From Brasenia schreberi (Eukaryota > Streptophyta > Magnoliopsida > Nymphaeales > Cabombaceae), in the NCBI GenBank assembly GCA_036023115.1, contig JAYKKT010000064.1, positions 8,130,501 to 8,194,500 of the forward strand: DNA of 64,000 nucleotides, read 5' to 3'. The notes beneath the pieces are model-generated. The model was not told the DNA's origin, did no database searches, and worked only from the letters and a program-made list of their open reading frames with translations. Below, piece by piece: positions 13,511 to 23,829 of the stretch (positions within the stretch are counted from its first letter, which is position 1; each line of letters opens with the position of its first letter). The translations under genes and the position numbers were made by a program.

Positions 13511-13855
13511 TCGTCAGCAGAAGCGGGCGGACCAGGCTCAGGCGGCGGAGCACCCGTCCGGATCGAAGGAGGGAAGGAAAGACAAAATGTAAGAAGCTGC
13601 TGGATCATCGGGGTCTGTTCGTGGTTCATGCTTTTCCTATACGGCGCCATGCCGTCCTCGTTACCCCAATACGTGAAGCAGGCGATCAGGGGGGCGCTGC
13701 CCGACCAGCCCGGCGTCAAGCTGCGTAAGGAAGGGCTTGCCGTCCGGCACGTCTTTGTCCCCGGAATTGTCACGGTCGGGCTCGAGCTCTGGGAGGGACG
13801 CCCTTGCGCCCAAGGGCTCTTCCGGAAGCGTCTACGGGGCGGAACCTTCGGTGAG
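13511..13855 (+). pseudogene. PDAT exon-1 fragment (phospholipid:diacylglycerol acyltransferase)
   Basis: A GC-rich open frame of 115 codons reads as the first-exon end of plant PDAT. In order: a Gly-rich N-terminal stretch; a hydrophobic membrane anchor (SCWIIGVCSWFMLFLYGAMP, near 13595-13654); PQYVKQAIRGALPDQPGVKL; a VPGIVT segment; LELWEGRPCAQGLFRKRL; and GGTFGE ending at a plausible GT donor (13856). PDAT moves an acyl group from a phospholipid to diacylglycerol in the ER membrane, making triacylglycerol. The catalytic exons are absent: a LINE begins about 70 bp downstream. Compared with the family as I know it, two residues are missing before VFVPG, GIVTGG reads GIVTVG and KRLWGG reads KRLRGG. 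It is most likely a dead fragment; gene capture or a gene cut by LINE insertions are both possible. Confidence 0.8.
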
Positions 13856-13924
13856 GTCTCTGTCTCCCATCCCACCCGCCCTTTCCTTTTGCCTTTGTGA
13901 TGGTATGTGTAATCTTCATTTCAA

Positions 13925-15905
13925 TATGTATCAATTTTAATTTATATGTTCTCTTAAATAATCAAATGATTAAACATACCTTCTATTCGGTCTTTCTTCT
14001 ACTAAGTCGCAGTCTTTGTTTTCTAATGTTTTTTTTAGTGGTTTCAATTTTCTATCAAGACCATGTCATAACTCATCAATCACCTTATAAATAAGTATGA
14101 ACTTAAAGTTGATTCTTGATGTAATCTAATATTAACTTCAAAAAGTCTGTCATTCTTTCATAAGTCCTCACACATGTTTTTACACTATCGTACATGTCTT
14201 TTATAAGGTTAATATATGTCAATTTCTCCACAAAACCTTCATCATTGCTTTATCGTAAGTTTTTTCTAAATCAATAAATATCATGTTAAGATCTTTCTTT
14301 TTTGCTCTAAAATGTTTCATATGATGTCTCTACTTTTTGAATCACTTGAACAGTAAATCTGGCTGGCATGAATCCGTACTTCATACTTGCCTTAACCTCT
14401 TTTTCTCACAATTTAATAGTATGGCTCATTAACTTGATACCTAGATAATTCACACAATTCTAAATGTCTCTTTTGTTCTTATATATGAGTATAAGTGTAC
14501 TCGCTCTCCATTGTTCAAGCATTTTTTTTGTTTCTCTATATTTCATTAAATAGTCTTATGATAAGTGATTCTTATTTTTCCTAGTATTTTCCAAACTTCT
14601 ATAGGAATATTGTCTGATCTTACCGATTTACCACCCTTGATATGTTTAAGAGACTCTTTGACTTCATTCTTTTGCATATGTCGGTAGAAACTATAGTTTA
14701 TATACTTTTCTAATTTGGCTAACTCTCCTAAGCTAATACTAACATCTTTATTTTCATTAAAAAGCTTATAAAAATTGTTTTTCATCTATTTCTTATACTA
14801 TCATTTGCCACTAGAATTTTTTCATTCTCGTCTTTCATGCATCTAATATAATTAAGATCTTTAGTTTTCTTATCTCTATCCCTAGCTATCTTAAAAATAT
14901 ATCTTTCACCCTCTTTTAAGTTAAGTTTTTTATATAAATCCTCTCAAATTTTAGCTTTTGCTTCACCGACGGTCTTTTTCGCTTCATTCTTTGCTTTTTT
15001 ATAATTTCACTAGTTTTTTTAGCATAATGTAATTTGTAACATGCCCTCTTTGCCTTGATTTTATTTTGCATTACTTCACTCCACTACCAAGCTTCTTTTT
15101 GTGCCGATACACCTTCCTTAGATTCACCTAACACATCTTTCGCCACTTTCTTAATATTTATAGCCATATTATTTCACATATCACAAGGTGTACCAACATA
15201 ATTCCAAACATCTCCTTGAAGGACTTTCAGCTTAAATATATCTTTTTTCTCGTTTTTAAGGTTCCACCATTTAGTCTGAATAACTCGATGCACTCTTTTC
15301 TTCTTTATCCATTTTTTTATTTGTAAATTCATAACTAAAAGTCGATGTTGGGTGGTTCAGCTTTCTCTTGGAATTACCTTGCAATCTTTATAACACGTTC
15401 TATCTATTTTTCTACAAATAAAGTAATCAATTTATATTTGTGATAAGTCACTCCTATAAGTAATTAAATGTTCATCTCATTTTTTGAAGATTGTATTGAC
15501 TGTAAAGAGATCAAATGTCATAGAAAAATTTAAAATCTCCCTACCTTACTCATTTATATCCCCAAAACTAAAGTTTTCATGAATACCTTGAGATCCTAAT
15601 ACCTCTTTACAAACATATTCATTTAAGTCTCCTCCTAAACAAATCATTTCTCTTTGTAGAATCCTTTGAATCACCTTATCTAACTCTTTCCAAAAAGTTG
15701 TCTTTATACTATATTTTAGTCCTACTTGAGGTGCGTAAGCACAAATTATATTCAAAACATGTGCTCTTAACACTAATTTCAATATCATGATTCAATCACC
15801 AAATCTTTATTTATGATAATACCAACTCCGTTTCGAGCATTTTCGTAACCTAAGTACCATAATTTAAAACTTGTATCCTCCATATCCTTTGCTTTTCCTC
15901 TAACC
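13925..15905 (-). mobile_element. RTE-type LINE, internal portion, minus strand
   Basis: Read in reverse, it runs from early endonuclease coding sequence (near 15900) through CAYAPQVGLKYSIK (15546-15788 frame), the linker and the RT domain (14546-14785 frame: LKHIKGGKSVRSDNIPIEVW), and ends around 13925 in the region just after the RT catalytic motif. Both element ends are missing. Loss of the 3' end is unusual for a simple LINE insertion and points to later deletion or rearrangement. The coding sequence is broken by frameshifts and stops. Confidence 0.85.
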
Positions 15906-15910
15906 TACGG

Positions 15911-16935
15911 TCTCTTGTAAGATTAATGTATGTTAATGGATAGCTTTTTTTTCAAGGTTCTCCAAAGAACCTCTCTCGATACCCTATTGTAAGCTTTTTC
16001 TACATTAATAAATATCATGTAAAGGTTTTTTCTTGCTCTAAAATATTTCATAAGACGTCTCAAAAAGTGAATCGTTTCAACAGCAGATCTGCTTGATATA
16101 AATCCAAATTGGTTCTCTATTGTACTTGATACTTGTCTTAACTTACTTTCGATAATTATTTTCCACAATTTCATAGTATGGCTCATTAACTTCATACCTC
16201 GATAATTCACACAATTCTTAATGTCTCTCTTTTTCTTATGTATGGGTATAAGTGTACTCGCTCTTCATTCTTCTGGTGTTTTTTGGTTTCTTCATATTTC
16301 ATTAAATAGTCTAATGAGCCAAGTGATTCCTATTTTTCCTAGTATTTTCCAAACTTCTATAGGAATATTGTCTGGTCCTACCGATTTACCACCTTCATAT
16401 GTTTAAAAGCCTCTTTGACTTCATTCTTTTGCATACGTCGGTAGAAACTGTAGTTTATATACCTTTCTCATTTGGCTAACTCTCATAAGCTAATACTAAC
16501 ATCTTTATTTTCATTAAAAAGCTTATAAAAATTGTTTTTCCATCTATTTCTTATACTATCATTTGCCACTAGAATTTTTTCATTCTCGTCTTTGATGCAT
16601 CTAGTATAATTAAGATCTTTAGTTTTCTTATCGCTATCCCTAGCTATCCTAAAAATATCTCTTTCACTCTCTTTTGTGTTGAGTTTTTTTATATAAATCT
16701 TCTCAAATTTTACCTTTTGCTTCACTGGCAGCCTTTTTCGCTTCCTTCTTTCCTTTCTTATAACCCTCTAAAGTTTTAATAATTTTCTTAGCTTAATGTA
16801 ATTTGTAACATACCCTCTTTGCCTTGATTTTATTTTGCATTACTTCACTCCACCACCAAGCTTCTTTTTGTGCCGGTACACCTTCCTTAGATTCACTTAA
16901 CACATCTTTTGCCATTTTCCTAATATGTATAGCCA
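15911..16935 (-). mobile_element. RTE-type LINE segment, minus strand (3'-ward part of a split copy)
   Basis: Reverse-strand match from the endonuclease/RT linker (NMAIHIRKMAKDVL, near 16930) to the RT block FGFISSRSAVETIHFLRRLM (15923-16210 frame). It abuts the previous copy at about 15908 and an oppositely oriented copy at 16936. Its natural continuation, on the 5' side, resumes at 18177 after about 150 bp of missing element sequence. I infer that one minus-strand LINE was split by the plus-strand copy at 16936-18176. Confidence 0.8.
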
Positions 16936-18176
16936 TATTATGGGAAAGAATTATCGAATGTAGGTTAAGATAAGTATCAAGTACAACAGAGAACCAATTT
17001 GGATTCATGCCAGGCAAATCTACTATTGAAGCAATTTACCTTTTGATACGTCTTATGGAACATTTTAGAGCAAAAAAGAAAGACCTTCACATGATATTTA
17101 TTGATCTAGAAAAAGCTTATGATAGGGTACCGAGGGAGGTTCTTTAGAGAACTTTGGAAAAAAGCGGTATCCCATTGACATATATTAACCTTATAAGAGA
17201 CATGTATGATGGTGCAAAAACATGTGTGAGGACTCGTGAAGGAACGACAGACTTCTTTGAAGTTAATATTGGGTTACATCAAGGATCAACTTTAAGTCCA
17301 TACTTATTTATAATGGTGATGGATGAGTTAACAAAACATATTCAAGATGAAGTACCATAGTGTATGTTATTTGCAGATGACATTGTATTAGTGGAGGAGT
17401 CTAAGAAAAAAGTTAATAGAAAATTGGAACTATGGAGAGAAACATTAGAAAGCAAAGGCCTCCGACTTAGTAGAACAAAGACAGAATATATGGAATGTAA
17501 GTTTGATCATTTGGTTACTTCAGAGGACATGAAAATTAAAATTGACACACATTGCATTCCCCAAAAGAAAAGTTTTAAATACCTAGGGTCAAATTTTTAG
17601 AGTGATGGAAGAATTGATGGAGATGTTACACATAGAATTAATGCTGGTTGGTTAAAATGGAGAGGAGCATTAGGTATTCTTTGTAAAGAGAAGATATCAT
17701 TAAAGTTAAAAGGTAAATATTATAGAGCAACAATTAGGCCTGTCATGTTTTATGGTTCTGAGTGTTGGGCAGTTAATCATCAACATGTACAAAAGATGTA
17801 TGTGACAGAAATGAAGATATTGAGATGGATGAGTGGTCATACAAAAAAAGACCGTATACATAATGAGGTTATTAGAAACAAATTAGGAGTGACACCAATA
17901 GAGGATAAAATGAGAGAACATCGTTTAAGATGGTTTGGACATATAGAAAGAAGATCAAAAGAAAAACCTATAAGAAGGTTAGAAAAACTAAATTTGAAAA
18001 GTATTAAAAGAGGTAGAGGACGACTACAAAAGTGTTGGAAAGAAACAATAAAGAATGATCTAGTTTATTGGGAGTTAACTGCTAACATGACACACGATAG
18101 GGATCTGTGGATACAAAGAATCCATGTAGCCGACCCCGTCTAGTATGGGAAAAGGCTTAGTTGTTGTTGTTGTTGT
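16936..18176 (+). mobile_element. 5'-truncated RTE-type LINE, relatively young
   Basis: Starts inside the RT domain (homology from about 16933) and runs to an intact GTTGTT tail at 18176. Open segments 17154-17360, 17364-17600 and 17745-18143 together read [19 protein letters not shown], then [14 protein letters not shown] with the FADD catalytic motif, then [33 protein letters not shown] and a C-terminus at VADPV. Only a few single-base changes break the frame: TGG-to-TAG-type stops near 17144 and 17359 and a TAG near 17599. The 3' UTR is only about 35 bp plus the repeat tail, as expected for RTE. It lies nested inside a minus-strand copy of the same family. Confidence 0.88.
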
Positions 18177-19300
18177 AGCTTGATGCACTCTTTTCTTTTT
18201 TATTGATTTTTTATTTGTAAATCCATAACTAAAAGTCGATGTTGGGTGGTTAAGTTTTCTCCTGGAATTACCTTCAATCTTTACAAATAAAATAATCAAT
18301 TTATGTTTGTGATAAGCCACTATTATAAGTAATTAAATGTTCGTCTCGTTTTTTAAAGATTGTATTGGTTATAAAGAGATTAAATGCCATAACAAAATTT
18401 AAAATCTCCCTACCTTTCTCATTTATAACCCTAAAACCAAAGTTTTCATGAATACCTTATATCCTAATGCCTCTTTACCGACATGTTCATTTAAGTCTCC
18501 TCCTAAACAAATCATCTCTCTTTGTGGAATCCTTTGAATCACCTTATCTAACTCTTCTAAAAAAGTTGTTTTTATACTATCTTCTAGTCTTACTTGGAGT
18601 GCGTAAGCATAAACTATATTCAAAACCTTTACTCCTAACACTAATTTCAACATCATGATTTGGTCACCATATCGTCATATGTCTACTACAATATCCTTTA
18701 AATATTTACTTATGATAATACCAACTCCGTTTCGAGTCTTTTCCTTACTTGAGTACCATAATTTAAAACATGTATTCTCTATCTCCTTTGCTTTTTCTCA
18801 AATTCACTTTGAGCCTTTTAACATAGAATCTGAATCTTTCTCCGAATCATAGTATCTACCACCTCCGTTAGCTTACCGAATAATGTTATGATATTCCAAG
18901 AACCAATATGAATATTATTATCTAGGACTAGCCTCCTTACCCCCCCTCCCCCCCTCCCGCATCCATCTATATTGAAAATGTGAAGACCTTCTCTGTGTAA
19001 ATTATTCACTACATTCAGACGGCAATGTAGCGGAACTAACTTTTTTACCCACGCCCGTCCAGATGGAGAACCCTCTCTGCAATTGATTCACTATATCTGG
19101 GCGAAAATGTAGTGGTCCTTTCTTACTTATCACTGCATTCGGACTTTGCAGCGCGTCGTTAGGCGGGAACGCCTTAAAACAATGCTCATAATTTGTGTAA
19201 TCCATGGTATAAAAATCCAACAAAGTTTTACGTTAGCTGTCGAAAGCCTAACACAACCCTCCTCCTTTATTCGGGCTTGCGACCGGCAATGCAAGGGACC
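18177..19300 (-). mobile_element. RTE-type LINE, 5' part of the split minus-strand copy
   Basis: Reverse-strand match covering late endonuclease (18423-18656 frame: YALQVRLEDSIKTTF, GGDLNEHVGKEALG), early endonuclease (18818-19009 frame: GSWNIITLFGKLTEVVDTM, the typical N-terminal APE block) and the whole 5' UTR back to the family start at about 19297. A run of C (18940-18957) lies in the 5' UTR. Its downstream continuation is at 15911-16935. Confidence 0.85.
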
Positions 19301-19862
19301 GACATGCAAAAGTTTCAATTTGCTCGCAAACACTTGGTGGATTCGTGTGTGCTAAAGTTGGGCATGTGCATTGATGTTTACAGAGGAGTAAAGGATTCCA
19401 TGAGATTTGCTTCTTGACACTGTATGTGACTTGTTGATATTAGAGGTCAAAGGTTGTCACTGGATATTGCTCACTCCTTGCAGGATCTACAGCTTGGTTC
19501 TGGCAGTAGTGTCTGTGGAAAGTTGAAGGTATTCCATAATATTCATTAAATTTGTTGATTATCTTTTCATATTCTTTGAAGATGAACGATCCTGGCAGTA
19601 GTCTCTGTGGAAAGTTGAAGGTATCTATATCCTTTTTATTTGAAATTGATATCCCTATTCTTACATTTTTGGTAAAGCTGTAATAAGTACATATCCTTAT
19701 CGACAGAAATGGATCCAATACAGATCACATATGCATACCTGAGTTCAATGCCTGGTAGTAGGGTTCTACCTAATTGCAGCTTTAAAAATAACAATTAACA
19801 CTTCATGACACATCATTAGAGGCACCAACTGGCCAGAGCCCTCTTCGGGTCTAGGTAAGTCT
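19301..19862. other. Exon-like repeated segments, unidentified
   Basis: Two nearly identical ~30-bp segments (about 19497-19529 and 19590-19622, sharing ctggcagtagt and tctgtggaaagttgaaggta) are each followed by a GT that could be a splice donor; the first is preceded by cttgcag. A short open frame (19193-19417) contains KFQFARKHLVDSCVLKLGM, which looks protein-like but which I cannot name. This may be the ruin of a host gene next to the LINE cluster; no function can be given. Confidence 0.3.
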
Positions 19863-20397
19863 ATGCGTAGTAGGGGTGAGCATTATTCGTTATAACCGAA
19901 TAACTGAACTGAAATTCGGGTCTACTGAAAATCTATTACAATTTCATAAAAAATTGGTTTATGGGTTTGGGTTTTAAGATTTCAAAACCGAATAACTGAT
20001 ATATATATATCCCATGTAAGGGATCACCCTTGCATAATCGGTCTCAAGCCCGGATAAAGGAAGTGAATTGTATTAGGTTTCTACAGTTGGCTTAAAATTT
20101 TATCGGACTTATTTACTATAGATTCTACAAATTATGATAGGGCTTTGTGGAAACAAAGAAACCCTGTAGCCGACACCATCTAGTATGAGAAATGACTTAG
20201 TTGTTATATATTTATACATACACATATACTTTAGTCATAGAGGGCAAACCGAATAACCAAACCAAACTGACTGAAATAATTTGGTTTGGTTACCTATACA
20301 ATTCGGTTTTCAAATGTAAATAGAGTTTAGTTATTTGTTAATTTGGTTCAGTTCGGTTATTGAACTGAACCTACCAATGCACACCCCTAATGCCTAG
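19863..20397. mobile_element. hAT-type non-autonomous element with 8-bp TSD
   Basis: The body is 19871-20389 (519 bp). Terminal inverted repeats are TAGGGGTGNGCATT (13 of 14 positions match between the ends), and the flanking 8-bp duplications are atgcgtag (19863-19870) and atgcctag (20390-20397). The interior is rich in ccgaataac/gttcggtt motifs and has no coding capacity. The TIR start and 8-bp TSD are typical of hAT transposons, so it was probably moved in trans. A LINE-derived short element is inserted inside it. Confidence 0.85.
20011..20205 (+). mobile_element. Short LINE-derived non-autonomous element (second copy)
   Basis: 195 bp with the same design as 5041-5239: family 5' end (catgtaagggatcaccc, then about 125 bp of 5' UTR) joined near 20135 to the family 3' end (tagtatgagaaatgacttag, GTT tail). 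AT-repeat sequence on both sides (atatatat at about 20000 and 20206) is a possible TSD but is low complexity. It is nested in the hAT-type element 19871-20389. Confidence 0.82.
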
Positions 20398-22473
20398 TCC
20401 CAATTTGGTAAGCTAGCATGGATTTGAATTGGGTCCTATCTACCATCGGAAAGGCATATGCATATCCCATTATAAGAGGTATGAACCAAACTAGAAAGAA
20501 ATGGTTTAGTATTTTTACATTGAAATTTTATGTTTATTAATAAGAACTCAGTAATAACTTCAGGGATTGCGATAAATTTAAATAAAGCTTATATGATTCC
20601 AAATCTTAATAAGATCTCACAGATCCAGACCAAATAACTAAATGTTGTCTTACAAAATAATCGCTCAAATGGGTCGGTGTGCGAGGAGTTTCGGCCTGAA
20701 CCTGACCTACACTGACATATCCCATTCATAAAATGTTCGGTCAGGTTTGGGCATGGCAGACCCCTACTGTACATGCACTCATGGGTGTTGAACTTGTGAC
20801 CTTCAACAAAATGTTTCGTTTCTCAGTCATGTACCATAGAGCCATAGAAAATGTGATTGTAATCATCTTTGGCATTATACATCCAAATTCAAAAAATACA
20901 ATTTGTAATTTATAATGGTTTAAAGTATACATGGCCGGTTCCAGTCTTCCTCGAACTAGGAATTGGAACTGAACGAAGACTGAGCGGTTACAGTTTTACA
21001 CTCAAGATGGTCCGAGTAACAATGATCTGATGCGCACTTGCAAGTTCACTTCAACAACTGAATTAGATACAAACTAGAATGCAGTAGAGCACTTTGATCC
21101 GGTGATATGATGAATTACCATTCATTGGTGTTTCCATCTGTCATCCATCCGTCCGTTCATGGCCATTGTACTCCAGGAAAGCACCAACTATGGTGCTTCG
21201 ACATATCATTGATCTGCTTTTGAATTGGAAATATCATTCACGGGTTCACGAATGACGAAGAGCTGGCAACCTGGAACCCGGAGGACACAAGAAAACCTTC
21301 TTCAGACCCATTTCAAGAGAATCCGGTCATCTTCAATCATCAAAACATGCATAGGCACATGAAAGTCTCCTTTCTGTTCTTATTCTTTGTCACCAAATTT
21401 GCAACCATTAGAGAACTTTCAATTTCTAATCACAGCACCAAAATAAAATTAAGCATCACTGTTCATTATCATCATTCATTTCGAAAAAAAGATATCTATG
21501 GGTGGCAAATCGGGTCACCAGGTCAGATTCTGGTAAGAAACACCTGATGCGGTCTGTTTGGACTACACTACCTGTTTCCAATCGAATTCATGTCAACCTC
21601 TGAATTTGATGCGACTGTAACTAAAAAAGAGGTTTCTATATAAACTCAAAAAGGGAAATTTAAGAAAAACCCACCGAAGAAGATTTAAAAGGACAATAGA
21701 TACAAGGGAAAATGGATTTTGATAAAAAAATATCTGAAAATGGATTTTAATGAAAAATAAAAACTGTAATATATTAAGTAGCTGAGTTAGGCGTAACATA
21801 TAGAGAAAGATAACTCTTCTATATAAGGAAAATTTGAGTATATTGAACAGAAATATATATAAAATAGGTTTAGTCAGAATCTCGTCCACCCTACCCAACT
21901 TTGTTGGTGTGCTCAAGCCTGACAGGACTGGGAGTTAAATAAGAAGCAAAGGATTTTCGAAGGAGGTCAAAACTTCTCACCTGCTTCACTACACCAATGG
22001 CTGAAGATTTTGATGGCAAATGTGAAGCAGGAGGATTGAATGTGCATATGTACATGCTTTGCTGGTTGAAGATGACCGGACTTCCTTGAAAATGAATCAA
22101 GAGGAGGTTTACTTGATTTCGCCGAGTTTCAGGATGTCAACTAGTCACCATTTCACCGTCGGAAGCCAGTAGCAGATCGATTCATCGGCGAGGTGACGTA
22201 GCCACCATCAACCAGGATCTGAAGAAAACGTAAAAATGATCAATGTGCAAGCAGTTCCAACGAATTGTGCAGACCACCTCGCCTGAATTTCATCCAACTG
22301 AACCTCCCCCCTCCCCAGAAAAATCTTCTAGGTCCATCACTCACTGGTTGAAGCCTCGTACATATTTCACGAGCATTTTGTTGGCTTTTGTCAGGTTGGG
22401 GCACTTCAATCATGGTGGTCATGATCTAAAAGACTAAATCGTGGTAAGGGTCGACTGAAAAGAACATTACAGA
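20398..22473. other. Intergenic, no gene seen
   Basis: No open frame with a recognisable domain (the longest is 21593-21916 minus, hydrophobic and AT-driven). Near 20931-20965 there is a catggccggttccag motif that recalls ends of plant hAT-type repeats, but no partner end or TSD is visible. The stretch 22110-22440 is somewhat GC-richer without coding evidence. Confidence 0.5.
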
Positions 22474-22699
22474 GGAAATAAGTTTTATAAGTGAAAAAAT
22501 AAGTTTCAGCAAACTACTTTACTTTCTTATAGGTGTATGCAGTAAAGCGATTCTCTTTTTCTTCCATGTTATATAAAAGAGAAATCAAGTAATTGGTATA
22601 TATGTGGAACAAAAAGATGATTACTTTACTGCGTAAACCCGGTAAGAAAGTGGGGTAGATTGCAGAATTAATTTATTTTCCTTATAAAAACTTATTTCC
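22474..22699. mobile_element. Foldback (long-TIR) MITE-like element
   Basis: About 226 bp. Its two halves, roughly 22474-22555 and 22615-22699, are inverted copies: ggaaataagttttataag on the left against cttataaaaacttatttcc on the right, and tgcagtaaagcgatt on the left against gattactttactgcgtaa on the right. A short non-complementary loop (22556-22614) lies between. There is no coding capacity. The TSD is not clear, so the superfamily is unassigned. Confidence 0.75.
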
Positions 22700-23199
22700 T
22701 TTTAGACAGGAATGGATTCTTATTTGCCAACTTATTTCTCAAGGAATACTAAAGTCCTGCCATCTGCGAATACTAAAGTCCCAATCTAAACTAAAATGGA
22801 TACAGCACAAGCTATCATGTGCGAATACTAAAGTCCTATCGTCTGCTACGTCACGAAACCTTAGTCTGTTGCTATTCCTTTGCATGGATCTTCGAGCAAC
22901 TCACCTTTGGTTTAATTATAATGAGTTGAGTACACCAATACATGATAATAGCATGAACTCGAACTTGGACAATACTGTGCATTCCCACAAGATTGATAGA
23001 CATTTCAGGTAAAGGTTGCTCATCAACAGGTTCGATTTAGGTCATGAACAGGTTGAACTTGGCTCATTTAACTCACACAAAGAATACCCAGTACGTGGAA
23101 TATTGCCGTAATACTGGATCCTCTAACACTGTTAGAGACAAGAACTTTCAACGTCACCACATCAATCGTCTAGTTGAGAAAGCAGTATTTTCTACTATC
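22700..23199. other. Intergenic with a short recurring motif
   Basis: The phrase gaatactaaagtcc occurs three times between about 22743 and 22835. No gene is seen. The stretch ends at the 3' LTR of the first Copia element. Confidence 0.5.
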
Positions 23200-23584
23200 C
23201 TTCCATTGCCTGCCGACGACGTGCTTCGGTATTGTTTCGGCCGGGAGCTTATGTTCTCCTAGAGAGTTTGCAGCGTAATTGTTTTTGTGGATTTGTATGA
23301 GGTTTCCACACAGGGGTTTCCCGAGAGAGGAACTCGGTTTGGTTTTCCATTTTTCAGAGTATTTTCCGTGTTCTATTTTATATTAGCTACTTTGTTTAAA
23401 TAGGCCGCATGCTCCCCCCTCTTCTCGAATTTTCCTCATGTGGCTTTCCTCATCTGTAGCATTACCGAAAATCTTGGTAACGTCATCTGGTTATGATCTT
23501 TCCTTATCCAAGATACAGGTAACGGTCTGAATGGTCAGTCCAGTCGTTACCTATGCTAGATGAGCCGAGAATGGCTACAACACA
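23200..23584 (-). repeat. 3' LTR of Copia element 1
   Basis: Matches 28742-29129 throughout, sharing gacgacgtgcttc, gtttttgtggatttgtatga, gaggaactcggtttggtttt and tgtttaaatagg. On the coding strand the TATTTAAA inside the last motif is a plausible TATA box. Differences from the partner LTR are scattered, so the insertion is not recent. Confidence 0.85.
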
Positions 23585-23587
23585 TCA

Positions 23588-23597
23588 TCTCCCACTT
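23588..23597 (-). promoter_or_regulatory. Polypurine tract of Copia element 1
   Basis: On the minus strand this reads AAGTGGGAGA immediately before the 3' LTR, the plus-strand priming site used in reverse transcription. The same sequence stands before the 3' LTR of element 2 (30124-30133). Confidence 0.8.
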
Positions 23598-23829
23598 GGC
23601 CATTCGAGTCAAGTGTACAGACATATTGGTTTCCTCCCACTCTTACAGGGTTTCACCTAGTACTATCTTTTCATGATTGCTACTGCAATCGATACCGTTG
23701 TATGGTTATTTCCCTACACAACAATTTATCCGTTGTAGGGTTGTTTAACTATACAACACTTTTATCTGTTTTATGGTTATTTCCCTACACAACAATCAAC
23801 ATACCTCAAACCCATGTTTGTAACATGTT

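Noticed and set aside
13012..13875. 287-codon minus-strand open frame
   Set aside because: It runs antisense to the PDAT-like exon, crosses AT/GA microsatellites (Ser-Leu and Ile-Tyr repeats) and has no recognisable domain.
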